DNA of 64,000 nucleotides, from assembly GCA_014904985.1 (NCBI GenBank), contig MU128977.1, positions 1-64,000 of the forward strand, in the 5' to 3' direction. Made by a program: the position numbers and the translations under genes. The notes below the pieces were generated by a model that saw only the letters and a program-made list of their open reading frames with translations, was not told where the DNA came from and searched no databases. Each line of letters opens with the position of its first letter. The stretch's first letter is position 1. Shown piece by piece: positions 22,970 through 34,012 of this stretch. This DNA is from Hydnum rufescens UP504. Its lineage: Eukaryota; Basidiomycota; Agaricomycetes; Cantharellales; Hydnaceae.

Positions 22970-25807
22970 TCATATGCAAGCGAATGCGTGCATACAGTCC
23001 CACATATTGCGCTTACTACAAGGGCAGAGCCATATTGACAAAAGAGGATCCAACCGCGGTTCGAACGCGGGACCTCTCGCATGGTTCACCCAAAGCGAGA
23101 ATCTTACCTCTAGACCATTGGACCTGCTGCCGGTGAGGCAAAGTGTCGCTGTTTTCATCATGTGGCTTCCGTTGGCGCTCGCTCGAGCGTCGGACCTCAG
23201 CACGTGCTCTTGCGGCCTACTTTCTGAATCCCAGCCCGCCGAATCAATTTCGGGATAGAACGGATAGACATGAGACGGAAGGTCATTGGAAGCTTTCCAG
23301 CGCCCTATAAGGGCATCTGATCCCCTTCGTTGTCCCACCCGAATGTTACTCACAACGTTCTTATCGAACCAACCCTTCAGTTCCGATTTCTCCGTCTCCG
23401 TTCCTTCTTCGCTAACGCGCTTCACAAGCTCCGCTACCACAAAAGCCCCGTTGCCCAATGCCATCCGTATCATATTCTCGCGCCCAACGACTTGCATAAA
23501 CTGCGAAGCAAACGAAGAGGGTGAAAAAGAAGAGACGACTTGTACACTAGATGTTGAGCGGTCAAAGTGACCCCCTTGGATAAGAGTTTTGAAGAGTCGA
23601 GATGAATGTGGAATATCGATTAGGTGCATCAATTCGCCATTAGAAGGAACTGGGGTGGGGTACGGTTTTGAGAGGGGCGCGAGAAGTGCCTTTATAGCAG
23701 CAGTTTTATCTAAGATAAATGGCATCAAAATGACTGCCTGAGAAAGCAGAACAGGTGATGACATACCCCCTTCCGTAAAGAGCATGATTTCAACCACGAG
23801 CAAGCTGGCGCCGGGGTCCCGACAGAGCTCCTCAGCATTGTGAACGACGAGATTCAAGAGTGATTCACTTGCTGCCATTCGAAGCTCTCTTATGCGGATT
23901 TCCGGATCCTTTTTGCTAGTGCGCGTACGCGAATCGTCCGTTTCGGCAAGAATATTGACGGTCGCAGGAGTGAAGTGCCGAAGAGAACGAGGAACGAGTA
24001 AGTACAGTAATGCTCGGCGTCCGCTTTTGTGAGAATCAAAGGCAAACGTTGATGCATGAACAATTATTTCTGACACAACTGATTTGCTCATGAGCTTTGT
24101 ATCACTACGGAGAAATAATGATTTGGCCTGGTACGAATTGTGCTGAGAGAGAGAACTCACTCAACGACATCTAAAGTTGTGAACAGTACCAATTGCGCCT
24201 CCTCGTCCTTACACATCCGCTCCAGGTGAGGCTTCAGGACTTTGATGATTTGTTTCCGGTCCTAATAACTCTAAATTCAGGCCATACCCTACAATACCCC
24301 ATCTGTCCAAACGAACCTTGGCTGTTCCTTGAGCCACAAATTCCCGGACGGCACGGCTCCCATCTTTCGTGTGAACCATTTCAGCCACAAGCTCTTGGCA
24401 ACTGCAACGAGTAATTGGAAGGAATCCCACATTAAATTCGAAATTCCGAGCGTACCTCTCGAAAATCTCATGCCGCTTTTTATCCTGCTCCGCAACATCC
24501 GAAATTTCGTTAATAACCTGTAGATATTCCCACAGGGCTCGATGCACAATCCCATGCGAAATAGCCCCTTTGTCGGGATTATTAAATCTAAAGACCAATA
24601 TCTCATCGTCAGATTATCCAGTTCTACCCAACCAAACCAGGCCTTACATATTGATCAGATTATCTTTCAAAGCTCCTAGGATACGCTTCTTCCGTTCAGT
24701 ATCTGCACCGTCGAGAACCATTTGAAGCCCTCGCTTCTTATCCCCACCCGTTGATGCTGTATCTGGGGTATCAAACAGAGCCACTTCTTTACCGTAAAAA
24801 TCCCGAAGAAGTAGATCCCGTTGGGCTGCGTTCGAGTACAATTCGTAGGCATCAGCTACAACGGGCGAAGCTTCTCGATGCAAAAGGAGACGCATGACGT
24901 GGTGCTGGAACTCGGATATTATTGAGGCCCGTTGGCTGGGGCTGATAAGAACGATCTTTAATTGGTTGAGGCAAGACAGAGAAGCATGGATCGTACCAGT
25001 AACGCAATAATTTTGTAACCAAAAACTGAGAATTCTCAGTTGGACACCCGTACATCCGATGAGCTCGAGGCGACCTACTTTGGCATATTTATTCTGAGCT
25101 AAGTCACGATATCTCCCTTTGAGTTCAACTGCTACTTCGTCCCGCTCTTGTGAGGTGCCACATTTAATGATCTGTAAGTTGAATTCACGATAAATATTTG
25201 CTCATCTGACATTTCACCAGAACTGACCGTCTGGACCACCCGACTCGCGTCATGTTTAAATACCACGTCTTGGATCTTCCCACGCACCGCATCCATCAGC
25301 ACCTTCACATGCTTTTGACGCTCCGCATGTGAGATATTCTTCTGTCGGGCAAGAGACCACTGCCGTTTGGCCAGGCTGAGAACATCTGCATGAGGTTTTG
25401 CTGCCTGACGTTGGCGTGTTACTTCCCGTTGGGCCTTGTGGGATTCCCGCGAGGCTGGAAAGGAGCCAGTAAGGGGAATGTTGGCGTTGTCACTGGTGTA
25501 CTAAAAACATACCATTTGGATTTTTTGCCAATAGGCTTGCCTTCATTTCGGGATTATTGACCCCCTCGCCCAGGTCTGCACCTTCGTCAGCAGCAAAATC
25601 ACCTTCATTCCCTTCGTCTTCGGACTCTGGATCATCGTGTGCATCGGCAGGTACAGTAATTGGAAGGCGACGCTTTTTCCCGTCGTAGTCAGGATTGCTC
25701 TTATTTTGCCCAACGGCCTTCGACTTAGACACGGCCACCTTCTTTGTTGGCGGACCGTGGGCTTTCGAAGAGGGTGCACTCCGTTTGACTGCCGTTCGAA
25801 CTGGCAT
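22970..25807 (-). CDS. PUF6: PUF6-like pumilio/CPL ribosome-biogenesis protein
   Basis: The N-terminus (start 25807, MPVRTAVKRSAPSSKAHG) is basic and then acidic, like nucleolar proteins. The body has helical pumilio-type repeats (KHDASRVVQ region ~25230, SAVREFVAQG-like, LLLHREASPVVADAYELY, LLLRDFYGKEVALF) and a C-terminal CPL-type region (MSKSVVSEIIVHAS, ALLYLLVPRS, LFTEGGMSSPV). Yeast Puf6 binds ASH1 mRNA and 60S precursors in the nucleolus. A clean intron is seen at about 24298-24241 (exon restarts DRKQIIKVLKPHLERMC). The 3' end is unclear: without a further intron the frame stays open to 22970, running through the tRNA-Pro gene. The true stop is probably upstream of the tRNA through an unplaced splice. 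Confidence 0.82.
23047..23124 (-). tRNA. tRNA-Pro (anticodon TGG) with a 7-nt intron
   Basis: Minus-strand sequence from 23124 folds as a cloverleaf. The acceptor arm is GGTCCAA / TTGGATC with one G-U pair, and the D-arm has GGTCTAGAGGTA. The anticodon stem is CTCGC / GCGAG with loop TTTGGG-T, and the T-arm is CCGCG-TTCGAAC-CGCGG. A 7-nt intron (TGAACCA) sits at the usual position after base 37. It lies inside the 3' part of the open frame that continues the PUF6 gene. Confidence 0.9.
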
Positions 25808-27213
25808 GCTAATTTTTGGATGATATTCGGTTAGCTCCGGGACTCAGTTTGAATTGTGGGACGAAAGCATTCCCCTCAAACTTCATGGATTGGAAAGGCG
25901 GCGTATGCTCTGTCTCTCAGGCTACCTGGTTGTGATTTGCCGCAACACGTTCCAGGCTCTCGCTGCGACAATCTACGACTTTGAGCCCCTGCATCCCCCA
26001 CTCGACCGAGCATTGCAAGCTCGGTCATGCGCATGCTTTGGCGGTAGTCCTCCTTCGATCCGGAGACCCACCATATGGACGGCGACAAGACTGCTCTGAT
26101 GAACACTGCACACTGTTGGAATTGGGGATGGGCGAGCTCTAACGCTCATCGCTTAGTCAGTACATAGTTTCTCGACACGAAGTTCCCTCAAGAGCTCTGA
26201 TCAAATGCTGTATCTTTCCTCTCGTCGTGCAAATCTAAGTTGCTCCGCACCGATTCTTCAACACACACTTGACTCAGAGCCCTAGAAATCACGACTACAG
26301 AATGTCCACAGTATCTGGACTCGCGCTTCGATTAATATTACGAAACTTGGCAAGCGATGATCGGGATTGTTTGCACAAATTTGTGCAAACAATTTCCGGT
26401 GCATTGAGGCGGATTGGGTCGGTGTAAGGACCTTTATCTGATGAGGACCAGTGTTCATTAGGCTTTATTTAACACCCCAAACTGCAACGGCCCGGTTCAT
26501 TTCTTGGCCGCCGAGCTGGAACTGATGAATTTTTGTAGCTACTGGAATCATTGGCCAGTCATTGAGGGGGGTTACATGCTATTTCACCTCTGCGGGTCCA
26601 CGGTTAGAGGATCACAGTTAATTAGAGGTATCCTGATTTGACGAGGGCCGGATTTAGTCAAGCCTTATTTATCTCCACAATGGTGTAAACACAAACCCAC
26701 TTCATTTGCGTGCCCAGCTGGAATGCCCGGACCTCTCGCCTTGATCTCGTGCTCGTGGATTTCGAGAACTAATTGCTTATCACTTCTCTGCGCACGACAC
26801 ACTAGTGCCAAGGAATGGGAAGTGGTAGTGAACGCCATATATTGCACACAGCCCACAACTCTTCTCCCCCATCACCGTTCTCAATCACTCTGTTGGTTGG
26901 TGGTACATGCCGTTAACAATACAACAACAGTCCAGGATTTTTTCTCCCATTTCCAATTTCGCTCGCGAAGTAACTGCACTCGACATGGGCGGGGAATGTT
27001 TGCCACATATTGTAATAGATTCCATCTTCCAAAGGGTATTAGTATACCCTGATCCGACGTGCTCTGGACTTGAGGTTGGGGCACTATTTTGCTTCCGAAA
27101 ATTAGATAAACTATTCAATTGTCGCTGGGGCACACGACCAGAATATTGGGCCAAAGTGAGGATTTCGTTATCTTTGGCCCGTTGTACTCTCCCCAAGTCC
27201 CCTCGTTGCAAAT
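25808..27213. other. Intergenic region
   Basis: No recognised gene. It holds a perfect 28-bp palindrome (26366-26393) and a weak degenerate duplication: the stretch around 26440-26530 resembles 26640-26730, sharing GCCTTATTTA-, TTCATTT- and AGCTGGAA-like blocks. Open frames at 26665-27215 on both strands look like chance overlaps. Confidence 0.45.
26366..26393. repeat. Perfect 28-bp palindrome
   Basis: The sequence reads ATTGTTTGCACAAA followed immediately by its exact reverse complement TTTGTGCAAACAAT. There is no spacer. The flanking bases (G and T) do not extend it. Confidence 0.95.
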
Positions 27214-29062
27214 AATGACCATTTGGCTCCCTCTCGCACTCGTTTTTGCTCTTGTTGTGTGGGCTGAGGCCTCTCCCACATATTCTCAGACACCTTTGCG
27301 TCCGGATGGCGAGGAGACTCTATACGCTCGCAGTATTGATCTGATACGATTTAATGTCACTTCCACGGACCAGAAACTTCGCCTCCTGGAGTTAGCCAAG
27401 GTAATGGGGACTGGGACATGTCTCGGATCCGACATATCTCTTACGTGGACTCCGAGGTAGGCTTCAGATGCAGACGTTTGGACAACAACCCCGGAATATA
27501 TAGATATAGCCTTTCCCCCTGCACTTCTGCCCCATCAATTCGCCAGTTTCGAGCACAGTACCACCCGGCATTCAATTCCACCCAACCCCAATCCTCCATC
27601 TTTGGTCCTCTCCTCAAACTGGAATTTGAATCATTTACGGTCAGATTTCCACAACGAGTATCATCGGGTTGAAGAGATCTTTTCCTTTGCAAACGAATTG
27701 GCCAAGGCTTTCCCACTTACTATTGAGCTCGTGAGATTGGGACAAAGTAGTGAAGGCCGAGAAATACTAGGTATCCGTGTGGAGAAGGCGAGTCTTCCTC
27801 CTTGTAGACTCTTTCTGATTCTTATCCGTGATTCTGCCAGCCCGCCGAAAAGAAACTCAGGCCCCGGCTCATAATTCAAGGTCCGCAACACGCAAGAGAT
27901 GTCAATGAGCTTATCGTGCCAATTGTGGATGGCATCATGCTCATCAATTTTAATCTTTAGTGGATTGCCGCTTCATCAGCTCTATATTTGACACATGCTC
28001 TCGCAGCGCCGAGAGGACAACCGGGTTCTCTACACACGCTTCTTGACAAATTTGTTTGTGCTTGCGCTTCTTACATACCTGTCAATCATGGATTCACCAT
28101 GGGCGTTTAGGCCTTTACTATCATTCCTGTGCCAAATCCCGATGGTTATGCGTATACTTGGGATCAAGACCGGCTATGGTACAAAAACCGTCAGCCTGTT
28201 GATGTAGATGGTCAATGTGTTGGCATTGACATGAACAGGAACTGGGTGAGTTTCCAGATGTCAATTATCCCGCCCCATTCTCCAGCTGCGCAAATGCTGA
28301 CTACATAATCGTCTCCTCATTGTGAATTGTATACAGGGTTATCAGTGGAAAAACTCGAGCGATCCGTGCCATCATTGGTATGGCGGAACTGATCCCTTCG
28401 AATCTGTCGAAGTCAACGCGATCGCCTCATACATCCAGCGCTACGCCTAATATTCGTGGATTTATAGATTTGAGGAGTTATGGACAGCTGCGTAAGCCTC
28501 CCAGTTGTTTCTTTTGCGTTCGCAATCGCGGGCATCACTGAAATGGTCCCTAGTTATGTATCCCTTCGCCCACACGTGCAGTGTTCTCCCAGCCCATGCC
28601 GAGGATCTTATCGAAGCTGCTCTGGGGGCTTCAAAAGCCACCAAGGAGGTGCATGGAACCAAGATGCGCACGGGCGCGGCGTGCGAACTACTGTATCAGT
28701 ACGTTGACCCTTGCTGTACTTGAGGGTCTCGCCGATGTCTGAAAACATCATTTCCTCACTCTCAGCGCTCCCGGGAGCGTGCTCGATTGGGCATATGCCA
28801 CTGCCGGTATCTCGTTCTCATACAGCGTGGCTTTACGAGACACCGGAACCGTTAGAGTTTTATTTAATCTCGCGCATGCCAGAAATTGAAGCCGATTCTC
28901 TTTAGTATGGCTTCCTCCTTCCCACTAGGTGGATTCGACCCGTAGGAGAGGAAACAGGAGCACTTATCGAGTACTTGGCTAATTGGATATTCAAGGTAAT
29001 CGCCTTCCGCACACTCCCAGGCTTTTCAACTTAAGTCTTGCACGTTGTAGAGGAAGTTATAA
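27214..29062 (+). CDS. ECM14: ECM14-like, apparently inactive M14 metallocarboxypeptidase
   Basis: A signal peptide (MTIWLPLALVFALVVWAEA) is followed by a pro-region and an M14 domain. Landmarks are FHNEYHRVEEIFSFANELA, GREILGIRVEK, QGPQHARD joined by an intron to WIAASSALYLTHALA, PNPDGYAYTWDQDR, DMNRNWGYQWK, IDLRSYGQL, YPFAHTCSVLPAHAED, ALRDTGTYGFLLP and WIRPVGEETGALIEYLANW, ending KRKL. Zinc and catalytic positions are changed: HxxE is HARD, the second zinc His is Arg (LRSYGQ), and the catalytic Glu before LRDTG is Ala. This fits the ECM14 group, secretory-pathway pseudo-peptidases linked to cell-wall formation. One extra base near 28437-28443 shifts frame between ASYIQ and TPNIRGFIDLR. The exon 1-2 border is uncertain. 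Confidence 0.75.
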
Positions 29063-29313
29063 CCTCTGCCTCGTCGTTCAACACCCTAGTGTTCGCTCTT
29101 CGTTGACGTGACATGGTTTTCTTGCTTGCTTCAAAATATTCTGGGGTTTTTTTGCTTAGTTACACTCGCTTTTTTCTCCTTCCTAACAAATTGTACAGTA
29201 CAACACTCATGATCGAAATTGTATCTGATTGAAGCGCCTGCTTATGTAATCCCAGCCAACGGAAGCATCTTCCCCGCTCTCTGATAGTCCAAGTCGCAAC
29301 CGATTCCGCTGAT
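29063..29313. other. Short intergenic region
   Basis: This is about 250 bp between two same-strand genes, with T-rich stretches after the stop of the carboxypeptidase-like gene. Nothing further is recognised. Confidence 0.4.
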
Positions 29314-31628
29314 ATGGATCCAGCAAGTACTTCCAAAAGGTGTTTTTCGGTCCCATTCACCGTATTTGGCTATTTCATTCATAGCAAGATGCCAGTGAAC
29401 AGCCAGACAGCCACACGCGTCGATACGATCGTCAGCTGAGGTACTTTTGAAATCTGATTTCCCCGGAAAGGAGCTCATCCACTCCGTCAACCATAATCTA
29501 CACAGACTGTGGGCAGCTTCAGGCCAACAGGCCCTCGAATTATCTCGTGTCTTGGTCATATCTGGTTCAGCTACATCTACGTCCATTCTGAAGAATTTGG
29601 TGCTCCCAGGTGAGCATAAACCTTCGTCTTTCTTTGTTGTGGAAGCTATGCTGTCTGTAGCTAAGCTCTGCGCTGTTCCCCCAAAACTTCCAATGGTTCT
29701 GTCACGATAGGGATTGGCCAATTTACTATCCTCGATTCGGCCCGCGTGACTCCTCAAGATGCCGGGAATAATTTCTTTCTCCATCGCGACAGCATTGGGA
29801 AATCTAGAGCAGAGGAGTCCGTGCGATTTCTGCTTGAGCTGAACGATTCTGTGAAAGGCACCGCAGATACTTCTGTAAGTATACCCCTGTTTCTTCAGTC
29901 TCACCCTCGCGAGCCTAGCCGTTTTGCTTTTCTCTTTTTAGGATTTGGCGTCCATTTTGGATGAAAGACCTCAGTATCTCAAATCATTCACATTAGTCAT
30001 TGCCCACAACCTACGCGAGTTAACCTTAAAGAAGCTCTCTTCGATTCTCTGGGGCGATATCAGCGGACCTCCCTTAATTGTCGTTCGTTCTGCGGGATTT
30101 TTGGCAGAATTTTCCATACAATTCCACGAGCACACAAGTATGATGGTGCGCATCGCCTCACGAGTTGACTAATTGTTCATTGTTATCATCCATAGTCATG
30201 GACAGTCACACAGATGATATTCCATCTTATCGCCTCGACAATGCATTCCCAGCTTTGGCCAAGCATGCACTAGACTTGGATTTCGACGCTCTGGACGTGA
30301 CGGATCATGCACATATCCCATATTTCGTCATTCTTGTTCGAGCACTGCATGATTGGAAACAAGCAGTACGAACGTACTCTCACGTTCCATTCTTCCCGAC
30401 GAATACTGATGGATTAATGTCATTGTAGCATGGTGGGAAAGCACCTGAATACAAGCAGCTCAAAGACTTCAAGGCACAGATCTTGCGTATGAAAAAGAAA
30501 GAAGACGAAGAGAACTTTGACGAAGCCATAACACAAGTGTTTAAAGCATACCAAAAGACAACTGTAACATCCCCTTCTCTGTCTACTTATCGGTTCCCTG
30601 CTAACGCTGTTTTCAGGTGCCTAGTGAGATTCGTGCGCTTTTCTCCAATCCATCTTGCGTCAACCTCGACGAATCCGTGAGACAATCATATTTCGTTTCC
30701 TTGAATGCGTGTTCACTTCGTTTTCAATAGTCCTCCCCCTTTTTCGTTATGTTGCACGCGTTGGATCTTTTTACTCGCAAGGAACCGTACACACTTCCCC
30801 TTTCCCCAAAACTTCCCGACATAAAATCTGACACTGTGAACTACATTCATCTCCAAGGCCTGTATAAAGCTCAGGCAAATGCTGAAAAGGCAGAATTTAC
30901 GAGAATACTGGAGGAGGTCGTTGCAAAAGCAGGCGTCGCGCCCGTTCCTTCAAGTGTAATAGATGAATTCGTGAGGAATTGCCATCAGCTCAAAATATTG
31001 AAGGGAAAGCAATGGGATCAGGACGATAATTCTGCCTTGCGTTCGTGCCTAATCCATTATTTATCGTCAACGCATCGCTGACTATCGGAACGTGTATACC
31101 AATGGGGGATCCTTAGTCGAGGCTATCGCGACTAATCCTGCGCAAGTGGGGACACACCTTGCCCTATCTGCACTCTTCGCATTCGAAGCCGCACATAAAC
31201 GATGGCCACTCCCGGGCTCCGAGGCCGATTTAGCAGTCGCACAGGAGTGGATCGATGCCAAGCTCTCGGCTGCAGGCTGGAATGAAGAATCCGTCGTACA
31301 GGATGATGGTACCCAGGTAGACGAGGCAGCCACTGGGCCACAGAGCCTCACGTTCAGAGAGCACGTCTCGAACGCCATGGGAGAAATGTAAGTTATGTTC
31401 GCCACCCGCCTTTCTGTAGCCTTTCCCAGTAGACATAATTCTGACGTCCCTCGGGCCATTATTCACAGAATTCGAGCCCCTACTGCAGACTTGCCGACAA
31501 CTGCAGCTCTGTTGGGAGGATTTATTGCGCAGGAGGCGATTAAACTCATCACAAGGCAATATGTGCCAATAAACGGTGTTTGCGTCATAGACCTTATCAG
31601 TAGCACGACGGGCACCATTAAAATCTGA
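29314..31628 (+). CDS. ULA1: NEDD8-activating enzyme E1 regulatory subunit (ULA1/NAE1)
   Basis: The product forms, with UBA3, the E1 that charges NEDD8/Rub1 for cullin modification. Exons 29314-29339 and 29396-29440 give [20 protein letters not shown] and then RQLR; the next joins to [15 protein letters not shown], the ThiF-like adenylation fold opening. LKNLVLPG is joined by an intron (~29611-29709) to [20 protein letters not shown]. Later landmarks are [72 protein letters not shown] and [20 protein letters not shown], ending TTGTIKI at 31628. As in this subunit there is no catalytic cysteine domain. The junction near 31036-31085 lacks an obvious AG acceptor. A 220-codon minus-strand frame over its 5' half is a shadow. 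Confidence 0.92.
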
Positions 31629-31980
31629 TTTCTCGATGTGGTCTGGCTCATCACCATTGTCTCTATCTATCCATAGTGCAATGTACAATACGAGCATTAT
31701 ATCGGGGTCTTATACTAGCACATCAAACCTTCAGCCCCGCCCCCGTAGTGATTGGGTGGCTCCATTTGTTCCGCAATCATGTTGAGCACGGTATGGGACT
31801 GGCAGCAGCGCGGGACTCTTCTACTCAAGCTGCGGGGTGTCAACCTGACTATCAGGGGTCCTACTAACACTGGCACGCAAGTAGGTGTGTAAAATAGAGA
31901 ATTTAGATTGGATCGCCGAAGGGTGTTGTGAGTTGAATACAGCATTAATTTTGAAAGAAGAACTATAAGAAAAGAGGCGA
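31629..31980. other. Intergenic, edge of repeat-rich block
   Basis: This lies between the ULA1 stop and the first duplicated tail module. Minus-strand frames running on from the module (to about 31715) are open but show no domain. Confidence 0.35.
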
Positions 31981-32372
31981 TTACATGGACATGGGAAGTG
32001 CACCTGGATCGATATAGTACAAAAACATCAGGTGGAAAGAAAGGGACAAAGCCAACCAGGAAAGGGTGCAGCAAGATATCAGCCAGAGGATCTTTGCTAT
32101 GACAAAGGAAACCGCTACTGTCGGGAACGATGGAACAATGATTAGGCTCAATAGTGGGCGCATGTTTACTGCATGGAGATTCGTGCTCGTGTCTCCTTAG
32201 AAAAAGACAATCAGATCATTTGACTGGAACATTACGGGTATCTGGACTCCACCCTCGGCACTGGAGAAGCTGGTCTTATCGTTCCCAGCGTATTTTTCAA
32301 GTCTACAGCGTAACACCGAGGCAATATCAACCAGTCAGGGGAATGCGGAATGAAAGATTGGAAAATCCATGA
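31981..32372 (-). repeat. Duplicated gene-tail module, copy a
   Basis: About 390 bp that match 32675-33060 along their length, with many substitutions. On the minus strand it starts in a partial exon-array unit, continues into an open segment LEKYAGNDKTSFSSAEGG (stop at about 32204), and then a hydrophobic frame (LLSLIIVPSFPTVAVSFVIA). It appears to be a second copy of the last exon region of the exon-array gene. Confidence 0.65.
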
Positions 32373-32387
32373 CCTGGATACGTGCGT

Positions 32388-32640
32388 AAATCATATCGAA
32401 GAAGGCGCGGGAAAGATGGTGGGCCACGTGCAGATGAAGGCCGCCATGGATGAACTCGATGGAAGGGTCGCAGATGACGCCGAACGTCGTTCGCAACTGC
32501 GGAGCGGCGAATGCTCATAAGGACCGAGATCCGCCGTCGAGCACGAAAAGTGTGAAAGGACGATCTGAAAAAAATCGGAAAACAAAAAAACCTGGGCGAG
32601 GAATAAGTCCTTGGGTAAGAAGGGTCGCTGTGGAAAATTG
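32388..32640 (-). pseudogene. Desaturase C-terminal fragment (third copy)
   Basis: About 250 bp related to the 3' coding part of the desaturase copies near 43450-43700 and 52155-52330. Shared blocks include CGAACGTCGTTCGCAACTG, GAGCACGAAAAGTGTGAAAG and GGGCGAGGAATAAGTC. The last is shared with the 43-kb copy, so this fragment is closer to that one. It sits exactly between the two duplicated tail modules. No open frame is kept. Confidence 0.75.
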
Positions 32641-32674
32641 GATTGAAGAAGAATCGCAATCCCGATAGGGTGCT

Positions 32675-33060
32675 ATATCAACATAGGAAGTACACTTGGA
32701 TCTAATCAGTATGAAAGCGCCAAGTGGAAAGGAAGGGACAAGGTCAAAAAAAAAAGAGGCCTTAGCAAGGTGCAAGTCCAAGGGTGTTCACCATAGCAAA
32801 GTAATCTGCCACCGCCGGAAACGATGGAACAATGATTAGACTTAATAGTGAGCGCACTTTTAATGCATCTCTGCCCCTTCGGGAAAAGATCATCAGGCGA
32901 TCTGATTGTAACACCCTCCCAGGAAGATTACGGCTATCCGAAGTGCACGCTCGGGGCCGGAGAAGTTTGTCTTATCACACCTGGCGAATTTCCCAAGTGT
33001 ACGGCGGAAGACCGAAGCAAGATCAACCAGTCAACCGAATGTAGAATAAAAAGTTGGGAA
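32675..33060 (-). repeat. Duplicated gene-tail module, copy b
   Basis: Partner of 31981-32372. On the minus strand it carries an exon-like segment beginning after TTCCGCCGTAC (GKFARCDKTNFSGPERAL), corresponding to LEKYAGNDKTSFSSAEGG in copy a. It lies immediately 3' of the sixth exon unit, so it probably represents the terminal exon of the array gene. Confidence 0.6.
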
Positions 33061-33070
33061 ATCAACTCAC

Positions 33071-33951
33071 CTGTGGTCGTACTCTCATCCCCAGAATTAA
33101 CGAGATCGTTACCTTCCGAATGGTCTGCAGTGTTCACCATCCGCGGCGGGGTTTCTGAGTCTACAGCAGAATGCCAAGCCAACATCAGCGAGTCGGGCGA
33201 ACTTGGTAGGGAAAATTGAGAAACTAATCAACTTGTGGTCTTGGGGTCCTCAGAATTGAGAAGATTTTCATCTTCTTGCCGCTGCGGCAAAACTATCGTT
33301 CGCAACGAATTTTGGGGAATACCGAACCAACATCCATCAGTTAGCCGAATGTAGAATGAAATATTGCGAAATAAATTTATCTGTGTACATACTTTCAGGG
33401 CCCCCAGAATCGATGAGATTGTCGCGTTCCAGCCGCTCTAGCAGCATCAGCGTCTGCAGCAAAATTTGCGAGTCTACAGCAGAATACCAAAGCAATATCA
33501 GCAAGTCGGGCGAACATCCTATGGAGCATTGAGACTAAGCTACCTGTCGCTTCAGCATCCTCAGAGTTGAGGGGAAGATGCTCGTCTTCCTGTCCCCGCG
33601 GCAGTGTTATCGTCGGTATCGAATATTGCAAGGCTACAGGGGAATACCGAAGCAATATGAGCGAGTCAGCCGAACGTGGTGTGAACAATTGGGAAATCAA
33701 TTTACCTGTTGTCTCATGGTCCCCAGAATTGATGGGGAGACGCTCATCTGCCGGTCCCTCTGACAATGTTGTTTCTCGCAGTGAACTTCGCAAATCTGCA
33801 GCGGAATACACAAGACGACATCAGGGAATCAAGCGAACATAGTGTAGAACATTAAGAAATTAACCCACCTGTGGTCTCATGGTCCCCAAAATTGGGGGAG
33901 GAACCCTCGTCTTCTAGCCGTTCCGGCACATCCAGGGTCGAGTTTTTGTAC
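33071..33951 (-). repeat. Tandem array of six phase-1, 90-nt exon units with ~72-nt introns
   Basis: Six units of about 165 bp repeat head to tail. The exon cores (plus coordinates) are 33869-33951, 33706-33795, 33544-33633, 33381-33473, 33233 to about 33312, and 33071-33160. Units 2, 3 and 6 are exactly 90 nt. Most are bounded by a CTRCAG/TGTAG-type acceptor and a GTRAG/GTAAAT-type donor. All read in one frame if spliced, since every exon starts and ends in phase 1. Example modules: LRETTLSEGPADERLPINSG and LPRGQEDEHLPLNSEDAEAT. Unit 5 lost its acceptor to a ~9-12 bp deletion, and unit 4 has AT in place of the GT donor, with an upstream GTATGT available. No known domain is recognised. The array follows the membrane-protein gene at 34013-36211 but I could not join them in frame. 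Confidence 0.8.
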
Positions 33952-34012
33952 CTGAGTAGAGCATATTCAGAACTTGAAGCGAGGGATGGCGGATCAACTA
34001 TGATTTGAGGCC

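Noticed and set aside
29242..29904. 220-codon minus-strand open frame
   Set aside because: It is a shadow of the 5' exons of the ULA1 gene, which encode conserved sequence on the plus strand.
33071..33951. CRISPR-like regular spacing
   Set aside because: The units are long, diverged and coding-like with splice signals; this is a fungal nuclear region.
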